Positions 47,308 to 60,219 of a stretch of 64,000 bases of DNA are shown in pieces. The stretch spans positions 12,342,222-12,406,221 of the forward strand of contig NC_134095.1 of the NCBI RefSeq assembly GCF_000715075.1, read 5' to 3'. The stretch is from Nicotiana tabacum. Taxonomy: Eukaryota > Streptophyta > Magnoliopsida > Solanales > Solanaceae. The translations under genes were made by a program, and so were the position numbers. How positions within the stretch are numbered: position 1 is the first letter of the stretch; every line of letters starts with the position of its first letter. The notes below the pieces were generated by a model, which saw only the letters and a list, made by a program, of their open reading frames with translations, did no database searches and was not told the DNA's origin.

Positions 47308-48559
47308 ACTCTCTGCCTTCCTACTCAAGGCATCCACGGCCACATTTGTCTTTCCTGGATGATAAAGAATGGTGATGTCATAATCTTTCAGTAACTCGAG
47401 CCACCTACGCTGCCTCAAATTGAGATCCCTCTGCTTGAACAAATGATGTAATCTACGGTGATCAGCATAAACCTCACATGAAACCCCATACAGATAATGC
47501 CTCCATATCTTAAGAGCATGAACAATCGCTGCTAATTCTAAGTCGTGCACAGGATAATTCTTCTCATAAACCTTTAGCTGATGTGAAGCATATGAAATAA
47601 CTCGCCTCTCCTGCATCAATATGTATCCCAAGCCAGTGCGTAAAGCATCACAAAATACCGTATACATCCCTGAACCGGAAGGTAACACTAGAACCGGTGT
47701 TGTAGTCGAGGCTAATTTTAGCTTCTGAAAGCTCGCCTCACAATCATCAGACCAACGGAAAGGAGCACCCTTCTGGGTCAATCTAGTCAGAGGTGATGCA
47801 ATAGATGAAAAGCCCTGCATAAATCGGTGGTAGTAACCTGCAAACCCTAGGAAACTCCTGATTTCAGTCACCGAAGTGGGACGTGGCCAACTCTGAACTG
47901 CCTCAATCTTCTTGGGATCTACCTTAATACCCTCTCTCGATACAACATGCCCCAAGAATGCCACAAACTCTAGCCAAAACTCATACTTGGAGAACTTAGC
48001 ATATAGCTTCTGCTCTTGCAATGTCTGAAGCACCACTCTCAAATGTTGCTCATGCTCCCCCAGGCTACGTCAGTAAATCAAAATTTCATCAATGAAGACA
48101 ACAACAAATGAATAAATATAAGGCCTAAACACCATGTTTATCAAGTCTATAAACACTGCTGGGGCATTAGTCAAGCCGAAGGATATCACTAGAAACTCAT
48201 AATGACCATATCTAGTACGGAAGGCAATCTTCGGAACATCTGAGTCCTGAATCTTCAACTGGTAGTACCCCAATCTCAAGTCGTTCTTTGAAAATATCTT
48301 AGCACCCTACAACTAGTCAAACAAATCATCGATACGAGGAAATGGGTACTTGTTCTTGATGGTGAATTTGTTCAACTGGCGGTAATCAATGTACATTTGC
48401 ATAGTCCCATCCTTCTTCTTCACAAATAACACTGGTGCAACCCAAGGTGATACACTGGGTCTCACAAATCCCTTTGCTAACAACTCCTCAAGTTGTTCCT
48501 TCAACTCTTTCAACTCTTTTGGTGTCATACGGTACGGTGGGATAGATATAGGCTGGGTA
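47308..48559 (-). pseudogene. Element C reverse transcriptase and RNase H (broken)
   Basis: RT begins near 48540 ([21 protein letters not shown], then [20 protein letters not shown]). Stops at about 48310-48316, then 48279-48070 with [26 protein letters not shown] and [12 protein letters not shown]. The second Asp of the catalytic pair is Glu (48085-48087) and a TAG follows. 48042-47308 is a long open block: thumb/connection ([26 protein letters not shown]) and RNase H with [31 protein letters not shown] and [12 protein letters not shown], all four acidic positions kept. The frame is cut by D1 at 47307. Confidence 0.9.
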
Positions 48560-49164
48560 CCTGGAACCAAATCAATACAGAAATCAATGTGACGATCCGG
48601 TGGCATGCTTGGAAGGTCAGAAGGAAACACATCGGCGAACTCTCGGACTACTGGCACTAAATCAATCGTTGGAGACTCTGCGGTGGTATCCCTAACATAG
48701 GCTAGATATGCTAAACACCCCTTCTCGACTAGATGTCGAGCCTTCAGAAAAGAGATAACCCGACTAAATAAACTAATGGAGGAACCCTTCCACTCCAATC
48801 TCGGCAACTCTGGCATCACTAAAGTAACTGTCTTGACATGACAATCAAGAATGGTGTGATACGGAGATAACCAATCCATGCCAAAGATGACCTCAAAGTT
48901 GATCATGTCTAGTAACAGAAGGTCTGCTCTAGTCTTGTAACCACAGAATATAACCACACAGGATCGGTAGATCCGATCCACAACCACTGAATCGCCCATA
49001 AGGGTGGACACATAAACATGAGTACACAAAGACTCACGAGGGATATCCAAGAAATGAGAAAATAGAGATGAAACATATGAATATGTAGACCCTGGATCAA
49101 ATAATACCGAAACATCCCTACCGCATATAGAAATAATACCTGTGATCATGGCATCTGAGGCCAC
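48560..49164 (-). pseudogene. Element C protease (open block)
   Basis: This is the upstream part of a 283-codon open block (49164-48313). It contains [27 protein letters not shown] with the DPGS active site, [36 protein letters not shown], then the linker [24 protein letters not shown] that leads into RT. The domain itself has no stop. The open block continues into RT without a break, as expected for the single polyprotein of this group. Confidence 0.88.
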
Positions 49165-49801
49165 TGCATCTGGTCTGACCGAAAAAGCATAGAATCTAGC
49201 TGGAGCGCCGGCTGGCTGAACTCCCCCTGACTGGCCTCCACCTCTAGGACGGCCCTTACCAACTGTCCCCCACCTTTGGGCGGCCGGACGGCTAGTGTTG
49301 TAATCATAGGCTGATGATCTTACTATACTACCTTGCCCCGAATTCTGGGGAAAAACTGTTTATATGACCCGGATTCCCACACTCGTAACAACCCCGCGGT
49401 GCCATAGACTGTTGTCTTCAAGCCTGACCCTGATGGCCCGAATAACCACTATGAACAACCCTAAATGGCTAGTAGGCGGTATGAACTCTCTTTTGCATAG
49501 TACTGAAGTAGGCTCTAGAAGGACCCTGATGACCAGAATACCCGCCGGAGGAACCTTGAATAACTGATGGATGGTAAGAAATCTCCAGCATCGCACTGAA
49601 ATAAATCCTCACTAGAGCACCTCGAGGAGGTGGTGGTGCTGAATATGGGTGCCTGCTGGGCTGGCCCCTCCCAATCTGACCCCTACCCCTAGCTGGGGTG
49701 CTTCTAAACTCTCCAAAGGATTGGGTCCTCTAGTCCTGCTAAAATTACTCTCTACCTCTCTGGCGGTAACCCTCAATCCTCCGAGCAATCTCCACTACTA
49801 G
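49165..49801 (-). pseudogene. Element C gag, C-terminal part (broken)
   Basis: From the insertion point of element E, the frame resumes with the gag core end (EIARRIEGYRQRGRE at about 49795-49750), then a Pro/Arg/Gly-rich region with several stops and frameshifts, and a zinc knuckle near 49405-49360, [14 protein letters not shown], where the last Cys of CCHC is Ser. Short repeats of a GYSGHQG type flank the knuckle (49540-49420). Confidence 0.83.
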
Positions 49802-50826
49802 TGTGACGACCCGACCAGTCATCTCATGAGTTACCGCTCCATTTCCCTTATTTCAGCTTCTTTACGCTTCGTTATCTGTGTTTTATGGGATCGAGATGAT
49901 TAGTTCAAGTTCGGAGAGGATTTGGTAAGAAATGAGACACTTAGTCTCTTTTAAGAAGGCTTAAGTTGGAAAAGTCAACCAGATGTTGACTTATGTGTTA
50001 GAGGGTTCGGATGTGAGTTTCGATGGTTCGGTTAGCTTCGGGAGGTGATTTTTGATTTAGGAGAGTGATCGGAAGTGGTTTTTGAGGTACGGTGTAGAAT
50101 TAGGCTTGAATTGGCGAAGTTAGTATTTTGGCGAATTTCGGTTGATAGGTGAGATTTTGATTCGAGGGTTGGAATGGAATTCCGAGAGTTTATATAGCTT
50201 CGTTATGTCATTTTGGACTTGTCTGCAAAATTTGAGGTCATTCGGACGTGGTTTGGTTGGGTTTTTGATCAAAAATGGAATTAGGAAGTTCTTGAGATTC
50301 ATAGGCTTGAATTCGATATGATTTGATGATTTTGGTGTTAGTCGAGTTGTTTTGATGATTGAAACGAGGTTGAAAAATGTTTAGGATGCGTTGGTGCTTT
50401 TGGGGGGCCTCGGGTGTGTTTCGGGTGAGTTTTGATCGAGTATGGAAACCCCAAAACATAGAAAAATGGAGGGAGTAGCATTTTGGCGCGGACCGCGCTC
50501 CTTTTCGCGCTGGGCGCGCTGGCCTAGTGCTGGCTGCGTCAAAGTGGCCGCGGTCGCGGTCGTGAAGACTTCAGGTTGCTGGTCCTACTTCGCAAGCTCA
50601 TATTATTTGATCCACAAGGGATTTTGAGGTGATTCAAAAACAAAAGTTGTAGCCCTTTGTGTCTAGTTTCTAGAAAGGCAAAGATATAGTACTTTGGGCA
50701 TTATATTATATGTTATCACTATTTATGATGATTAACTATTTAAAAGAGGTGTTCCATTTTGGTCTGGCTGGCCTTGTCTTCACGAGAGACGCCATCACGA
50801 CCGGGTTCGGGGATTGGGTCGTGATA
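49802..50826 (+). repeat. 5' LTR of element E, internally deleted
   Basis: 1025 bp, TGTGACGACCCGACCAGTC...GGTCGTGATA. It matches the 3' LTR at both ends, but everything equivalent to about 55954-57960 is missing at 50700. The deletion removed the TATA box and the splice-like signals, so this LTR cannot act as a normal promoter. Confidence 0.9.
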
Positions 50827-53260
50827 AGTTGGTATTAGAGCCTAGGTTACATAGGTCACATGAGTCATGAGCAGGTTTAGTAGAGTCTCGCGAATCGGTA
50901 TGGAGACGTCTGTATTTATCCTCGAGAGGCTGCAGAACCTTTAGGAAAAATTTCATATTCTTGAAATTCTTATCGTGCGTCCTTGAGTCAGCTTGAAAAG
51001 TAACTCTTGAAATTCCTTCCACGTGTTCGTACGCGCGCATGAGCGCTCAGTATCAGATGTGCCTTGATGGCTTGTGATCCCCCGATCGAGGGGCGAGATG
51101 CAATCTCTGTGAGTTTATGTCGGGACAGTCTGGAGGACTTGAGGCCGGATTTTTGCCTATGGCTTGAGCACCGAGGCGCTGATTGTGTGAGCAAGTGTTT
51201 TGAACTTATATGTTCAGTATTGTCCCTAATAGTGGGAATGACGGCTGGATAGCTATGTGATGAATATGCTAATTCGGCGTGATGTTTCTATATGACCTGG
51301 AAGTGTTGAGGAAGATTTGTTGGATGATAGATGAACTACTAAGTGTATGATTTCCATTGTGAGTGAAAGTGTAGTTCCGATATTATAGGCGTGTGAAGAA
51401 TCCTTTCAAGACTCCTAGTTGAGAGTGAAGTAAATTTCATGTCGCGGTATGAGTACAGACTCAAGAAGGTCAAGTGACTGCGTAATGCTTATGTCGGTGG
51501 AAAGTGTGCAGAAATGTTGTATTGAGGAGAAGCAGGTGGGTTATCTCCTGCGGAGTGTTCTGAAGTGGCGTGATCCTCATGTGTATGTCAGAAGATCTCA
51601 TGTGTAATTGAAGAATACGTACTGAATTTGGAATTTCGGGTCGCTTAAGAAAGTGGGTTTAACTGTTGCGGGAACGAATGCGAGAGTTGCAGAAGGTTTA
51701 CATTACTAGACAATATGAGTTTCGCAAACTTATAAATGATTCGAGTTTAATCTCACTATGGTATTGTGGCATCAATAGAGTAAAAGTGTTATGAGTATTG
51801 TGTGTTCTGATCTATGGCTTCGAGCCAAGTTGGGGAGCTTGCTATTGGTTAGCTGATTGTACGGTGGTGTTGCTATGTTGGTTCCGATTTGAGGCATGTT
51901 GGCGAATCAGTTCTGATTGTGGAATTGAGCCGAGGATGGCCCGAGTGAAGGAAAATTTTAATAAAGGTTATATGGTGCTTCGTAGATGTGTGAAAATAAT
52001 AAGATGTCTTGAGCTGTTGTTGGTAAAGAATGCCTAGCGTATAGAGAAGGAAGATGCTTGTTTGTATTGGGATAAGGTCGTATCCTGCGGTGTCAGAGTG
52101 CTAATGAGGCACAGGTGGTTTTGTTAGTTGAGCGGGCTAAATGCAAGCTGAATAGAGTGAATGGCTCTCGAAAGTGGTTCTAATGTGTTCGAGATTCTAC
52201 ATGTAATAATGGGGTATCTTAAAGTAGCATATGTGATTAGGAACCGAGTCTCCATTGGAAGAGGTCAAGACTTGTGGTATTTTTATGTTAATTATGGGAT
52301 TCTATATATTAGTATCTGGAAAGTAAAGGTAACGGATTTAGATTCGCAGGAAGTTCTCTGGAGTGGAGTATGCTGGAATGTGGTGTATCTAGAAATAATT
52401 GAGAGAGGATTTAGTGGCTTATGAGTCTTAGACAGTGTGGTTTTGCGCGTGGGTCTCGTACAATGAGCCTGGGTTGAGGAACTGTGGTGCTACAGCAAGA
52501 AAAATATCAAGTTGAATATGAATCAGAAGGAAATTTAGATAGATGGAGTAGCTTGATAGTAGACCAGATCGGCATGGTAAGGATATGATTAATTCTTTGT
52601 ATGTGTTCGAGGTAATGAGTTCGTACAAGTATTTGGCAGCAATGCTCTTGGGATTTGTTGGCTTGCTTAGCTTGGTAGAGTTAGAAGGATTCCGTCCTGG
52701 CAGTTTAATTTATGCAAATGGGATTGAGAGAGTACTTGTTGATTTCTACCGTGGTTGAAGAGGTACATTTTCTACGAATATGAGAGATATGGGATGTGCA
52801 ATGATTTTTCTTTTAGATGGGATTAATGGAAGTTCTTGACTGGTGGAGTGCATAGATGTCTGTGGCCCGGAAGGGAGGTAAGGTTTTCATGTATCCTCGG
52901 ATGGTATGTTATATGCGGTATGTTGTGGAGGACCGAGACTTGCGTGTATTAGGTTACAGTTCAGTTCAGAAAGGAAGCTCATAAAACGCTTAGGTAATGG
53001 GTAGCCTCAAATAATCAAGGAAAATGGTACTGCTATTTGAAAGGGATTTGACGAGAGTATATGTTTCAGAAAAGGGCAATGTGATCAAATGGATGGCACT
53101 TCGGTGGTATTGCGGCACTTTCTTGTTAGATCAACTGGTGATATTCGGGTTGGCTTGGTGACACAGGGAAATTTTAGAGTATCTATCATGGAATTGTTGG
53201 GTATTAAGGTGTGGTATGCTTTCGGACGGCGAAATTGGGATCAGGTGTGATGATTCGTGT
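50827..53260 (+). other. Element E leader and unidentified interior
   Basis: 50843-50985 follows element B's leader (TACATAGGTC...CTTATCGTGCG). From about 50990 the similarity to B stops. Up to 53260 I see only short frames on both strands, none with a motif I recognise. Base composition is even (no AT-rich runs), like decayed coding sequence rather than LTR or UTR. Confidence 0.55.
50830..50842 (+). other. Primer-binding site of element E
   Basis: TGGTATTAGAGCC, one change from the initiator-Met type found in element B. Confidence 0.82.
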
Positions 53261-53760
53261 GCTATATGGAGCTGGAGACTGAGAGTTCTCATGTACAGGC
53301 TATGTCGTGGTTGTGGACTGTATGTATTCGGCACCGTTGAGCGGCAATCGGGATTTGGAGGCTCGGGTGGATCTTTATTTGCTGGTATGTTAGATTTTGG
53401 ATGTGATGTTGAAATTCAGACTGGTTGTCTGAGTATTAGGTGATTCTGAACTATTGCGCTATGGGCTATGCCGGAAATGCCACGGGTTGAGTGACAAGGT
53501 GCATTGGATTATGTTCTAGCAGAGTGGCTTATATTTCAAAGACCCAGCGGGCGACGGGGAAGGATTGTTTTTCTTAATTGGGCCTTCGTGATGATTGTCA
53601 GTGCAGAGGTTTTTACCATTGGTTCTGTACCGGTGTTAAGGGACATTTCGGATGCGTTTCTTGTGGCCGGGCATCTTGTCGGGTGAGGTTGTGGATTTCG
53701 ATATTTATTTGGTGCCGGGCACCATATCGTACGACTCCGGTAGGATTTATAGTAGTGGAA
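53261..53760 (+). pseudogene. Protease/RT-linker relic in element E
   Basis: Short blocks in shifting frames follow the order of chromovirus protease and the linker to RT: GSGGSLFAGMLDFGCDVE-type residues at about 53370-53415 (DLLLLDMLDFDVI region), AMPEMPRVE at about 53467-53492, VPVLRDISDAF at about 53630-53660, then VVDFDIYLVPG at about 53690-53725. Several frameshifts and stops lie between them. The resemblance is weak but colinear, which is why I call it a relic. Confidence 0.5.
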
Positions 53761-55051
53761 GGAGAAGCTTTAGGCTTTCTTGGTAATGAGTTCGCTGGTA
53801 GGCCAATTTGGATACGCGTTTAGCTTGAGTTGGCTTAGTTGGCCCCGAATTGTATTGTTGAGGGATAGGTTGATTCGATCGTTATTGAGCTTGTTAGTGA
53901 TATGAGGAGAGCTATGGGTTGCTTTTCGGTGTAGTGATACGTCATGATCTGTTGGTTATGGGCACATGTAGTGCGGTTCTACTGGGGAATTCATAGTGAA
54001 AGTTGAGCAAGAAGAGTAATTGGGTGTTGTGTGGTAGATGGAGGATTGGTTATGACCTATCGGGTTGCATGGCGTATGTTATTTGTTTCACCATGGGTGT
54101 AATGAATTGCTTTGGTTCCAGACATCAAATTGTGTGTGGCTGTCGGTTTTGAGCATAGTGAAATGAGTGGGTTTCATGTGTAACAGTGTTTGGATAGGAT
54201 CGTGCATTGTGGTGAGGCTACATGGAGATATGACCGTTCGGGGTAGATTCAGGTGTTCTATTTCTATGATGTGAGACGGGGTCTCAGCCTTGTGTTGTGA
54301 TGGTACAGATGATCTTGAAGTACTACTCTTTCGTTTGAGTCATTTTTCGTGATTTGAGTATGTTCAGACCGTTTCTTATTGGTGCGTGTATTATGCAAGT
54401 TGTGGCTTAGGCTCGTATTGATTTGTCATGTCACCTGGATGGTGTGTTTGGTCAGGAGGGATCGTTGGGATCATCAATGAATACAAACAGACTCGAATTC
54501 AGCATGTTTAAGGGGTTAATATCGAGGTTCGGTTCAAATTTGCTATGGTAACTACCAAAGGGGAAGTGACCTCATGAATGGTTAACCTGAGAAACGGTTT
54601 CGGTTTATTGCGTGTTTCGGTATCGTTAGCAGTATATGAAAGTGTTAGAATGAGATTTCAGTTGATAAGAGCTTCTCTATCGGTATTTAAGTGTTGTGTG
54701 CAGCTGCTGCGGATACGGGTTATGGTTGCGAGCATTAGAGCTAGGTGGTTTATCATGTAATGGCATCGATGTTGCAGGTATGGGTTATTACAGCTGGTTC
54801 AGGCTTATTTTGAGTATAGATGTGAGGTTCTGATCGTGTGTATGGTTTCGGAAGGTGCAATGTGGTTCTATGGTTTACGGACTAGATGGATTATAAAATT
54901 TTAGCTATGTGGTGTTATTGGACCTATGAGAGATAGGGTGACGTGGGATCACCCCGGGTATATGCTTGGTAAGGTTATCCAACTATTGGTTGGCTTCTAG
55001 GACAAACTCTGGGTACGCTCGAGGACGAGCGTTTGTTTAAGTTGGGGAGGA
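53761..55051 (+). other. Element E interior, 3' part, unidentified
   Basis: No recognisable domain and no frame above about 80 codons. The last ~40 bp (GAGGACGAGCGTTTGTTTAAG, then GTTGGGGAGG) match the end of the chromovirus polyprotein and PPT as seen in element B at 40757-40787. Confidence 0.5.
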
Positions 55052-58000
55052 TGTGACGACCCGACCAGTCGTCTCATGAGTTACCGCTCTATTTCCCCCA
55101 TTTCAACTTTTTTACGCTTCGTTATCCGTGTTTTATGGGATCGAGATGATTAGATCGAGTTCGGAGAGGATTTGGTAAGAAATGAGACACTTAGTCTCTT
55201 TTAAGAAGGCTTAAGTTGGAAAAGTCAACCGGATGTTGACTTATATGTTAGAGGGTTCGGATGTGAGTTCTGATGGTTCGGTTAGCTTCGGGAGGTGATT
55301 TGTGACTTAGGAGAGTGATCAGAAGTAGTTTTGGAGGTACAGTGTAGAATTAGGCTTGAATTGGCAAAGTTAATATTTTGGCGAATTCCGGTTGATAGGT
55401 GAGATTTTGATCCGAGGGTCGGAATGGAATTCCGAGAGTTTATGTAGCTTTGTTATGTCATTTTGGACTTGTCTGCAAAATTTGAGGTCATTCGGACGTG
55501 GTTTGGTTGGGTTTTTGATCAAAAATGGAATTTGGAAGTTCTTGAGATTCATAGGCTTGAATTCGATGTGATTTGATGATTTTGGTGTTAGTCGAGGTGT
55601 TTTGATGATTGGAACGAGGTTGAATAATGTTTAGGATGCATTGGTGCTTTTGGTTGAGGTCCCGGGGGCCTCGGGTGTGTTTCGGGTGAGTTTTGAGCGA
55701 GTACGGACACTCCGGAACTTAGAAAAATGGAGGGAGCAGCAGTTTTAGCACGGACCGCGCTCCTTTTCGCGCTGGCCTAGTGTTGGCCGCGTCAAAGTGG
55801 CCGCGGCCGCGGTCGTGAAGACTGCAGGTTGCTGGTCCTACTTCGGAAGCTCATATCTTTAAATTCACAAGGAATTTTGAGCTGATTCAAAAACGAAAGT
55901 TGTATCCATTCGTCTCTAGTTTCTAGAAAGATAAAGATATCACAATTTGGACATATGTAGCGAAAGTTATGGCCAAAATACTAAAGCATGTCCCTGTAGA
56001 GCAAGACTTGCGCGGCCGCGGTCGTTTTTGCACGGACCCCGCTGGTTTTGCACGGACCGCGGTCATTTTTGTGCGGTCAGCGGTGTCGGAATCCGAGGGG
56101 TACTCTATAAATACGAGGTTTTGGGTTTTATTTGATATTTTGACCTAGAAAGCTCGGATTTTGGCGATTTTTCGAAGGTTTTTCAAGAAATTAATCGGGG
56201 TAAGTGATTCTAACTCAGATTTGGTTAGCTTACATGAATCTATCACTAAATGCATCATTTAATTCGTGATTTAAGATGGAATTTGGGAAGAAAATTGTGG
56301 AACCTTTCAAAAATGTAAAATGATGATTTGAAGGACCAAATGGTATCGGAATTGGATAATTTTGTTATGGTTAGACTCGTGAGGGTAGGAGGATTCTGAA
56401 AATGTAAATTTTACCCGATTTCGAGAAGTGGGCCCGGGGCTCGGGTTTTGCTAATTTTGAGATTTTTGATATTTTTTGAATGTTTTCGCTTGGGCTTTGT
56501 TCCCTTAGCATATTGTGACGTATTCGTTCTGATTTTGGATAGATTCGACGCGCATTGAGGCCAATTCAAGGGGTAAAGGCGTCGTGAGCTAGAGAATTAG
56601 CCAGTTCGAGGTGAGTAATTGTTGTAAATGATGTTCTGAGGGTTTGAAACCCCAAATTGCACATCGTAGTGCTATATTGAGGCAAGATACGCGCTAGATG
56701 ATGAGCGTGGGGTCTTTCACTACTGGGGATTGTGACTTGGTCTATCCCGATTGATGATTTTACTGAATATTTGACTGAAATTCATTTGTTATCATCATGA
56801 TTTGGGCTGATTGCCATATTTGGGCTTCGTGCCAACTATTTGAACCCTTCGGGGATTTTTATCACTGTTTCCTCACTGCTTGACTTATTATTTGAACTCA
56901 GTCCTATTGATATCTACTTTTTTTTTACAAACTCAGCCACTTTTACTCAGATTTGAAACTTAAATGATATTTCTACATCATGTTTTGGGCTGATTACTAC
57001 TGTTTTACTAATGCCCGAGGGGCTTGTGATGATTTTCGGACTGAGTGAGGCCGAGGGGCATATGTGAGGATATGCTGAGTGATATGAGGTCAAGGGCCTG
57101 AGATACTTTATATGCCACGAGGTGGCTTGAGTGATGTGAGGATATGTTGAGTGATGATGCCACGAGGTGGCTTGATATAGCGCTTGGGCAGTAAGGGGCC
57201 CCTCCGGAGTCTGCACACCCACAGTGAGTGTGGGTACCCATGTGATTTGAAACAATGGTAACAATAACACTGTATGATGCAATTTGGTCAGGTAACAATG
57301 GCTGACCATTATGCTGAGTGATTGTGAGATAGCCCGATGGGCTGATACTGTACTGAGAGTGAGCCCGAGGGGCTGATACTATGTGTTCATTTTGCATACT
57401 TACTTGTTTTTTACTTGTTTAACTGTTGTATTTGTGCCCGAGGGGCGGATTTCTGTGCATAGCGGCACCAATTGTTTTGAAATTATTTCACAACTGTTGA
57501 AAAGATCATTTTCAAAAGAGGTTTAGAACCGAGCCAAGGTATTTTCTAAAGAATTCACAGTTTCACTAACTTTTCTTAAGGAGTTTTACACTGCTTCTAT
57601 ATAGCATGTTGGTTGCTTTACGTGATTTCATGCTACTCAGTTATTATTTATTTTTATTACTCACTGAGTTGGAGTACTTACTTTACTCCCTGCACCTCGC
57701 GTGCAGTTGCAGGTATTTATTCAACCGGTAGCGGGTATTGGCTGTGTGGAGACAGAGTTGTAGAGGTTCAGCGAGGTGACTGCCAGCGTTCGCAGCACCA
57801 CTGTCTTTCTATGTTATTCATTACTCTTGTTCGGTGTATTTCTAGACTGTAAAGTGGAAATTTCATTCTCATAGATGCTCGTGACTTGTGACACCCCGTT
57901 TTGGGTTGTGTCGGGATGGTTCCTGCTGTTATTATCGTTAAATTCTGCAATTTATGAGCATTATATTATATGTTATCACTATTTATGATGATTAACTGTT

Positions 58001-58086
58001 TAAAAGAGGTGTTCCGTTTTGGTCTTGCTGGCCTTGTCTTCACGAGAGGCGCCATCACGACCGGGTTCGGGGATTGGGTCGTGATA
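55052..58086 (+). repeat. 3' LTR of element E
   Basis: 3035 bp. The GC-rich cluster (CGGACCGCGCTCCTTTTCGC, GGCCGCGGCCGCGG) is at 55745-56090, TATAAATA at 56106-56113, donor-like GGG/GTAAGT at 56200, and acceptor-like GCGTGCAG at 57706. Blocks such as CCACGAGGTGGCTTG and AAGGGGCCCCTCCGGAGTCTG are shared with element B's LTRs. Confidence 0.92.
56106..56113 (+). promoter_or_regulatory. TATA box of element E 3' LTR
   Basis: CTCTATAAATACGAGG, just after the GC-rich motif cluster. The matching site is deleted from the 5' LTR. Confidence 0.6.
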
Positions 58087-59041
58087 AGTAGCTGATACTC
58101 AGTCCCCATCTCAACCTCTCGGGCCATGCTAGCTCTAATATCGGGGTGTAACCCCGCAACAAATCTCTGCACTCTCTCTGCGTCTGTAGGAAGTATCATG
58201 AGTGTATAGTGAGACAACTTAGAGAATCTCGTCTCATAGTCGGTCACCGACATCTGACCCTACTCAAGCTACTCAAACTAACACCGTAACTCTTTCCTCT
58301 AAGAGGGTGGAATATACCAGTCCAATAGAAGCTGTGTAAACTGATACCAAGTCATGGGGGGAGAACCTGCCGGTCTACTGAGAAGGTAAGACTGCCACCA
58401 TCTACGGGCCCTTCCCTTTAACTGGAAGGCTGTGAAATCCACTCCATGGGACTCCAATATCCTCATATTGTACAGTATGTCCCTGCACCTATCAATGAAA
58501 TCCTGGGCATCCTCATGATGCTCACCTTCGAAGATAGGAGGGTGTAGCCTAGTTCATCTGTCCAATAACTTCTACGAATCGTCGCCGCATCTGATCTGGG
58601 CTCAAGTGCCATTGCTGCAATTGGCTGGGCACCGACCGCGGGTAGTGTACCCGGAGTCTGGTATATGGCAGCTTCGTGCCCTAGAGCCTGAGCAGTAGGG
58701 GCATGTGCTCCCCTTCCTGCTTGAGATGTAGCTAGGTCTGCTAGAAATAAACCAGCCTGAGTCATGGAGTCCATGAACTGCAGCATACGGCCCATAAACT
58801 CCTGGAAGCCCGGTGATGTCATGAAATCTGTTAGGGCAAGCTCTATTGCGGGCACCTCTCCTTGCTCCTCAAAAGTGGAATCCCCTGCTGGATCTGCCAG
58901 TGCTGCAATTGGGGCAGCTTTGGGACACCCTTGTCCCCTACCTCGGGTCGGTGCCCTCCCCCGGCCTCTGCCTCGGCCTCTAGCAACGGGGGGAGCAACT
59001 CCTCCCGGGTCTGGAACGTACGTCGTACGCATCCTCGCCAT
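58087..59041 (-). pseudogene. Element C gag, N-terminal part (broken)
   Basis: ATG at 59041-59039 (MARMRTTYVPDPGG), about 180 bp after the PBS. The N-terminus is Arg/Gly-rich (VARGRGRGRGRAPTRGRG), then ELALTDFMTSPGFQEFMGRMLQFMDSM. The first block runs to 58463 after a frameshift near 58560. The gag core continues in other frames (WWQSYLLSRPAGSPPMTW at about 58395-58345), then 58253-58090 with VTDYETRFSKLSHYTLMILPTDAERVQRFVAGLHPDIRASM. Element E interrupts the frame here; it resumes at 49801. Confidence 0.87.
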
Positions 59042-59217
59042 CTGTTGGAGAATAGAATAAGTAAATTTAGTACATCATCAACTGCACGATAGGAGATGAA
59101 TAAAGAGTAGTTTTCTAACACCATATAGCCACTCGAAGATACACAAACATCTCAGTACCGATCCGTAAGACATTACCAGGTTTGCCTATATCTTGTGAGA
59201 CCTACGTGAACCTACTA

Positions 59218-59228
59218 CTCTGATACCA
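59218..59228 (-). other. Primer-binding site of element C
   Basis: TGGTATCAGAG on the minus strand, three bases after the 5' LTR end (CGTGACA). Confidence 0.82.
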
Positions 59229-59231
59229 TGT

Positions 59232-60219
59232 TGTCACGACCCAAAGTTTATATTAGGCCGTGATGGTATCTAACACTACTGTTAGGCAAGCCAACACTAA
59301 TCGATTAATAAATTCTCATTTGTGTAGTTAGTACGTGATGACTTCCGTTATAGATTTAAGAAATTTATAGTTTAAAACTTTAAGCATATTTAAATGGAAA
59401 TGATAAATGCGAATCTCAATCATGAAGACAAGCCAAAACATCATAAGAGTCCACTCTATGCGCCGGACTGATGGCCAGATGCACCTGCCTCAAAGTCTCT
59501 ACAATCAAGTATAGAAGTGTAGCATGAGTACATAGAGATATGTAACCAGTAAGTATCTCGCCAAACCTCGTAGAAGTAGTGACGAGAGGTTGACTCCGAC
59601 ACTTACTAGGGCCAGCAAATATAATAATGTGAAGTTCAATATATTTAATTTACAATGTATGTAAATAACAACAAACTCAAACAAGAATAATTATGGAAAA
59701 GTCCTTCATCCAATTAATAAAACTAGACACTTTCCTCATTAAAAAAAATAATAAGAGATCTTTCAAGCAATAAGTCATACTAATTATAAAGGTTCCGGTT
59801 CTATTATCACACACAAATACCACCGAGGACGTTCGGCCTGATCTAATATAAAAGTAAAATGTACACCGCTGAGGGTCGAACGACCCGAGCCATATATACA
59901 TTTACTATCCTGCCGAGGCAAACGGCCCGCTCCCATGAGAGTAGTGGAAACAAACACCCCGCTCGCGAAATATATTTGTGACGCGGTTAAGTATAAATAT
60001 AACTTAATGTTTTCCCCAATTCTTATCAAAATAAATATTTACTTGGAAACTTGAAATCATAAAATCTTCGACTAAATTCCAATCAATGCAAACCAGCAAT
60101 TATATTCAAATAACGGTACACACAAAGCATGGTGTAAGCCTAGAACTACCCGGACATAACAAGAATAGTAGCTACGTACGGACTCTCATCACTTCGTGCG
60201 TACGTAGCCCCCACAATTA

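Larger units (their letters stand above)
49802..58086 (+). mobile_element. Element E: LTR element with largely unrecognised interior
   Basis: LTRs are 49802-50826 (with a 2-kb deletion) and 55052-58086. PBS TGGTATTAGAGCC is at 50830-50842, and a PPT-like GTTGGGGAGG lies before 55052. Flanks ACTAG (49797-49801) and AGTAG (58087-58091) form a 5-bp TSD with one change, and collapsing it restores the gag frame of element C. The LTR ends, the first 150 bp of leader and the last 40 bp before the 3' LTR closely match element B, so it belongs to the same superfamily. The 4.2-kb interior has no long ORF; only a protease-like relic is recognisable. Confidence 0.88.
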
